A DNA stretch of 14,102 nt, taken from contig JBDKTK010000373.1 of assembly GCA_039680225.1 (NCBI GenBank), forward strand, positions 1-14,102, given 5' to 3'. Under the pieces are notes generated by a model. The model saw only the letters and a program-made list of their open reading frames with translations. It was not told the origin of the DNA and ran no database searches. Every line of letters begins with the position of its first letter. Positions within the stretch are counted from its first letter, which is position 1. The DNA is from JBDKTK01 sp039680225. GTDB lineage: Bacteria; Desulfobacterota; Syntrophia; Syntrophales; UBA4778. Made by a program: the position numbers and the translations under genes. Positions 13,863 through 14,102 of this stretch are shown piece by piece.

Positions 13863-14102
13863 TCAATGTTCGGTCAGCAGGGCCGGCGCCTTCCCCCAAT
13901 AAGGGATGGCCGCCCTGATCTTCCGCAGGGCGTCTTTCTCAATCTGCCTGGCCCTCTCCCGGGTAATATTGAATTTATCTCCGATGTCCTGGAGTGTCAG
14001 GGGGTTGTCGGCCATGATCCGGTTTTGGATAATGAACCTCTCCCGCTCGTTGAGCTTGGCCAGCGCGCCCGCGATATTCATCCGCACACGGGCATTCTCC
14101 TC
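13863..14102 (-). CDS. rpoH: RNA polymerase sigma-32-type factor, C-terminal part (partial)
   Basis: The last 79 residues of a sigma-70-family protein; the reading frame runs off the window edge without a start. What is seen is sigma region 4: a helix ALAKLNERERFIIQNRIM, then TLQDIGDKFNITRERARQIEKDALRKIRAAIP, which contains the -35-recognising helix-turn-helix. In RpoH proteins this region is followed by a short tail, as here (YWGKAPALLTEH). The RpoH assignment over RpoD or RpoS rests on the short ending and the LNERERFII...NPLTLQDIG wording; regions 1-3 and the RpoH box would settle it. RpoH directs heat-shock genes in Gram-negatives. It ends 65 bases before the hydrolase start; no clear terminator is seen between them. 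Confidence 0.75.
   Translation of the reverse strand, partial: EENARVRMNIAGALAKLNERERFIIQNRIMADNPLTLQDIGDKFNITRERARQIEKDALRKIRAAIPYWGKAPALLTEH

Overview
The window reads as a stretch of a Gram-negative bacterial chromosome. The best guess is a deltaproteobacterium-like lineage (Desulfobacterota or Geobacter-type). The reasons are the rpsF-rpsR-DUF2232-rplI-dnaB gene order, a NodT-type outer-membrane efflux lipoprotein, lipoproteins with lipobox signals, and a sigma-32-type factor at the right edge. The taxonomic call is an inference from gene order and protein style, not from a database search.

Layout, left to right. (1) Positions 1-3688, + strand: a tightly packed ribosomal/replication operon encoding S6, S18, a DUF2232 membrane protein, L9 and the DnaB helicase. 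Its leader carries a strong GC-rich hairpin that may be the S6:S18 autoregulatory site. (2) Positions 3689-3831: a non-coding gap between convergent genes, holding two adjacent palindromic intergenic repeats. (3) Positions 3832-5505, - strand: a secreted TPR-repeat protein. (4) Positions 5583-11006, + strand: a complete self-regulated tripartite efflux operon. It encodes a TetR/CerR-type repressor, a NodT outer-membrane factor, a MacA-like membrane fusion protein, and MacB ATPase and MacB permease as separate proteins. A 33-bp dyad lies on its promoter. (5) Positions 11008-12006, - strand: two small Ser-rich unknown proteins; one has a duplicated helical repeat and a canonical EF-hand loop. 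(6) Positions 12166-13797, - strand: an alpha/beta-hydrolase lipoprotein followed 3 nt later by a YgiD/DODA-type extradiol dioxygenase. (7) Positions 13863-14102, - strand: the C-terminal end of an RpoH-like sigma factor, cut by the window edge.

The efflux genes form one functional unit. The repressor is the first gene and is followed by all parts of a periplasm-spanning pump, with overlaps or near-zero spacing that suggest translational coupling. The drug or lipid substrate cannot be read from sequence.

Most of the window is ordinary. No new defence, mobile or biosynthetic system is evident. The parts most worth a second look are the intergenic palindromes, the repressor operator, the rpsF leader hairpin and the small EF-hand/Ser-rich gene pair with its possible sigma-28-like promoter. 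No gene-free stretch exceeds 300 bases, and I saw no tRNA, rRNA, CRISPR array or insertion sequence.
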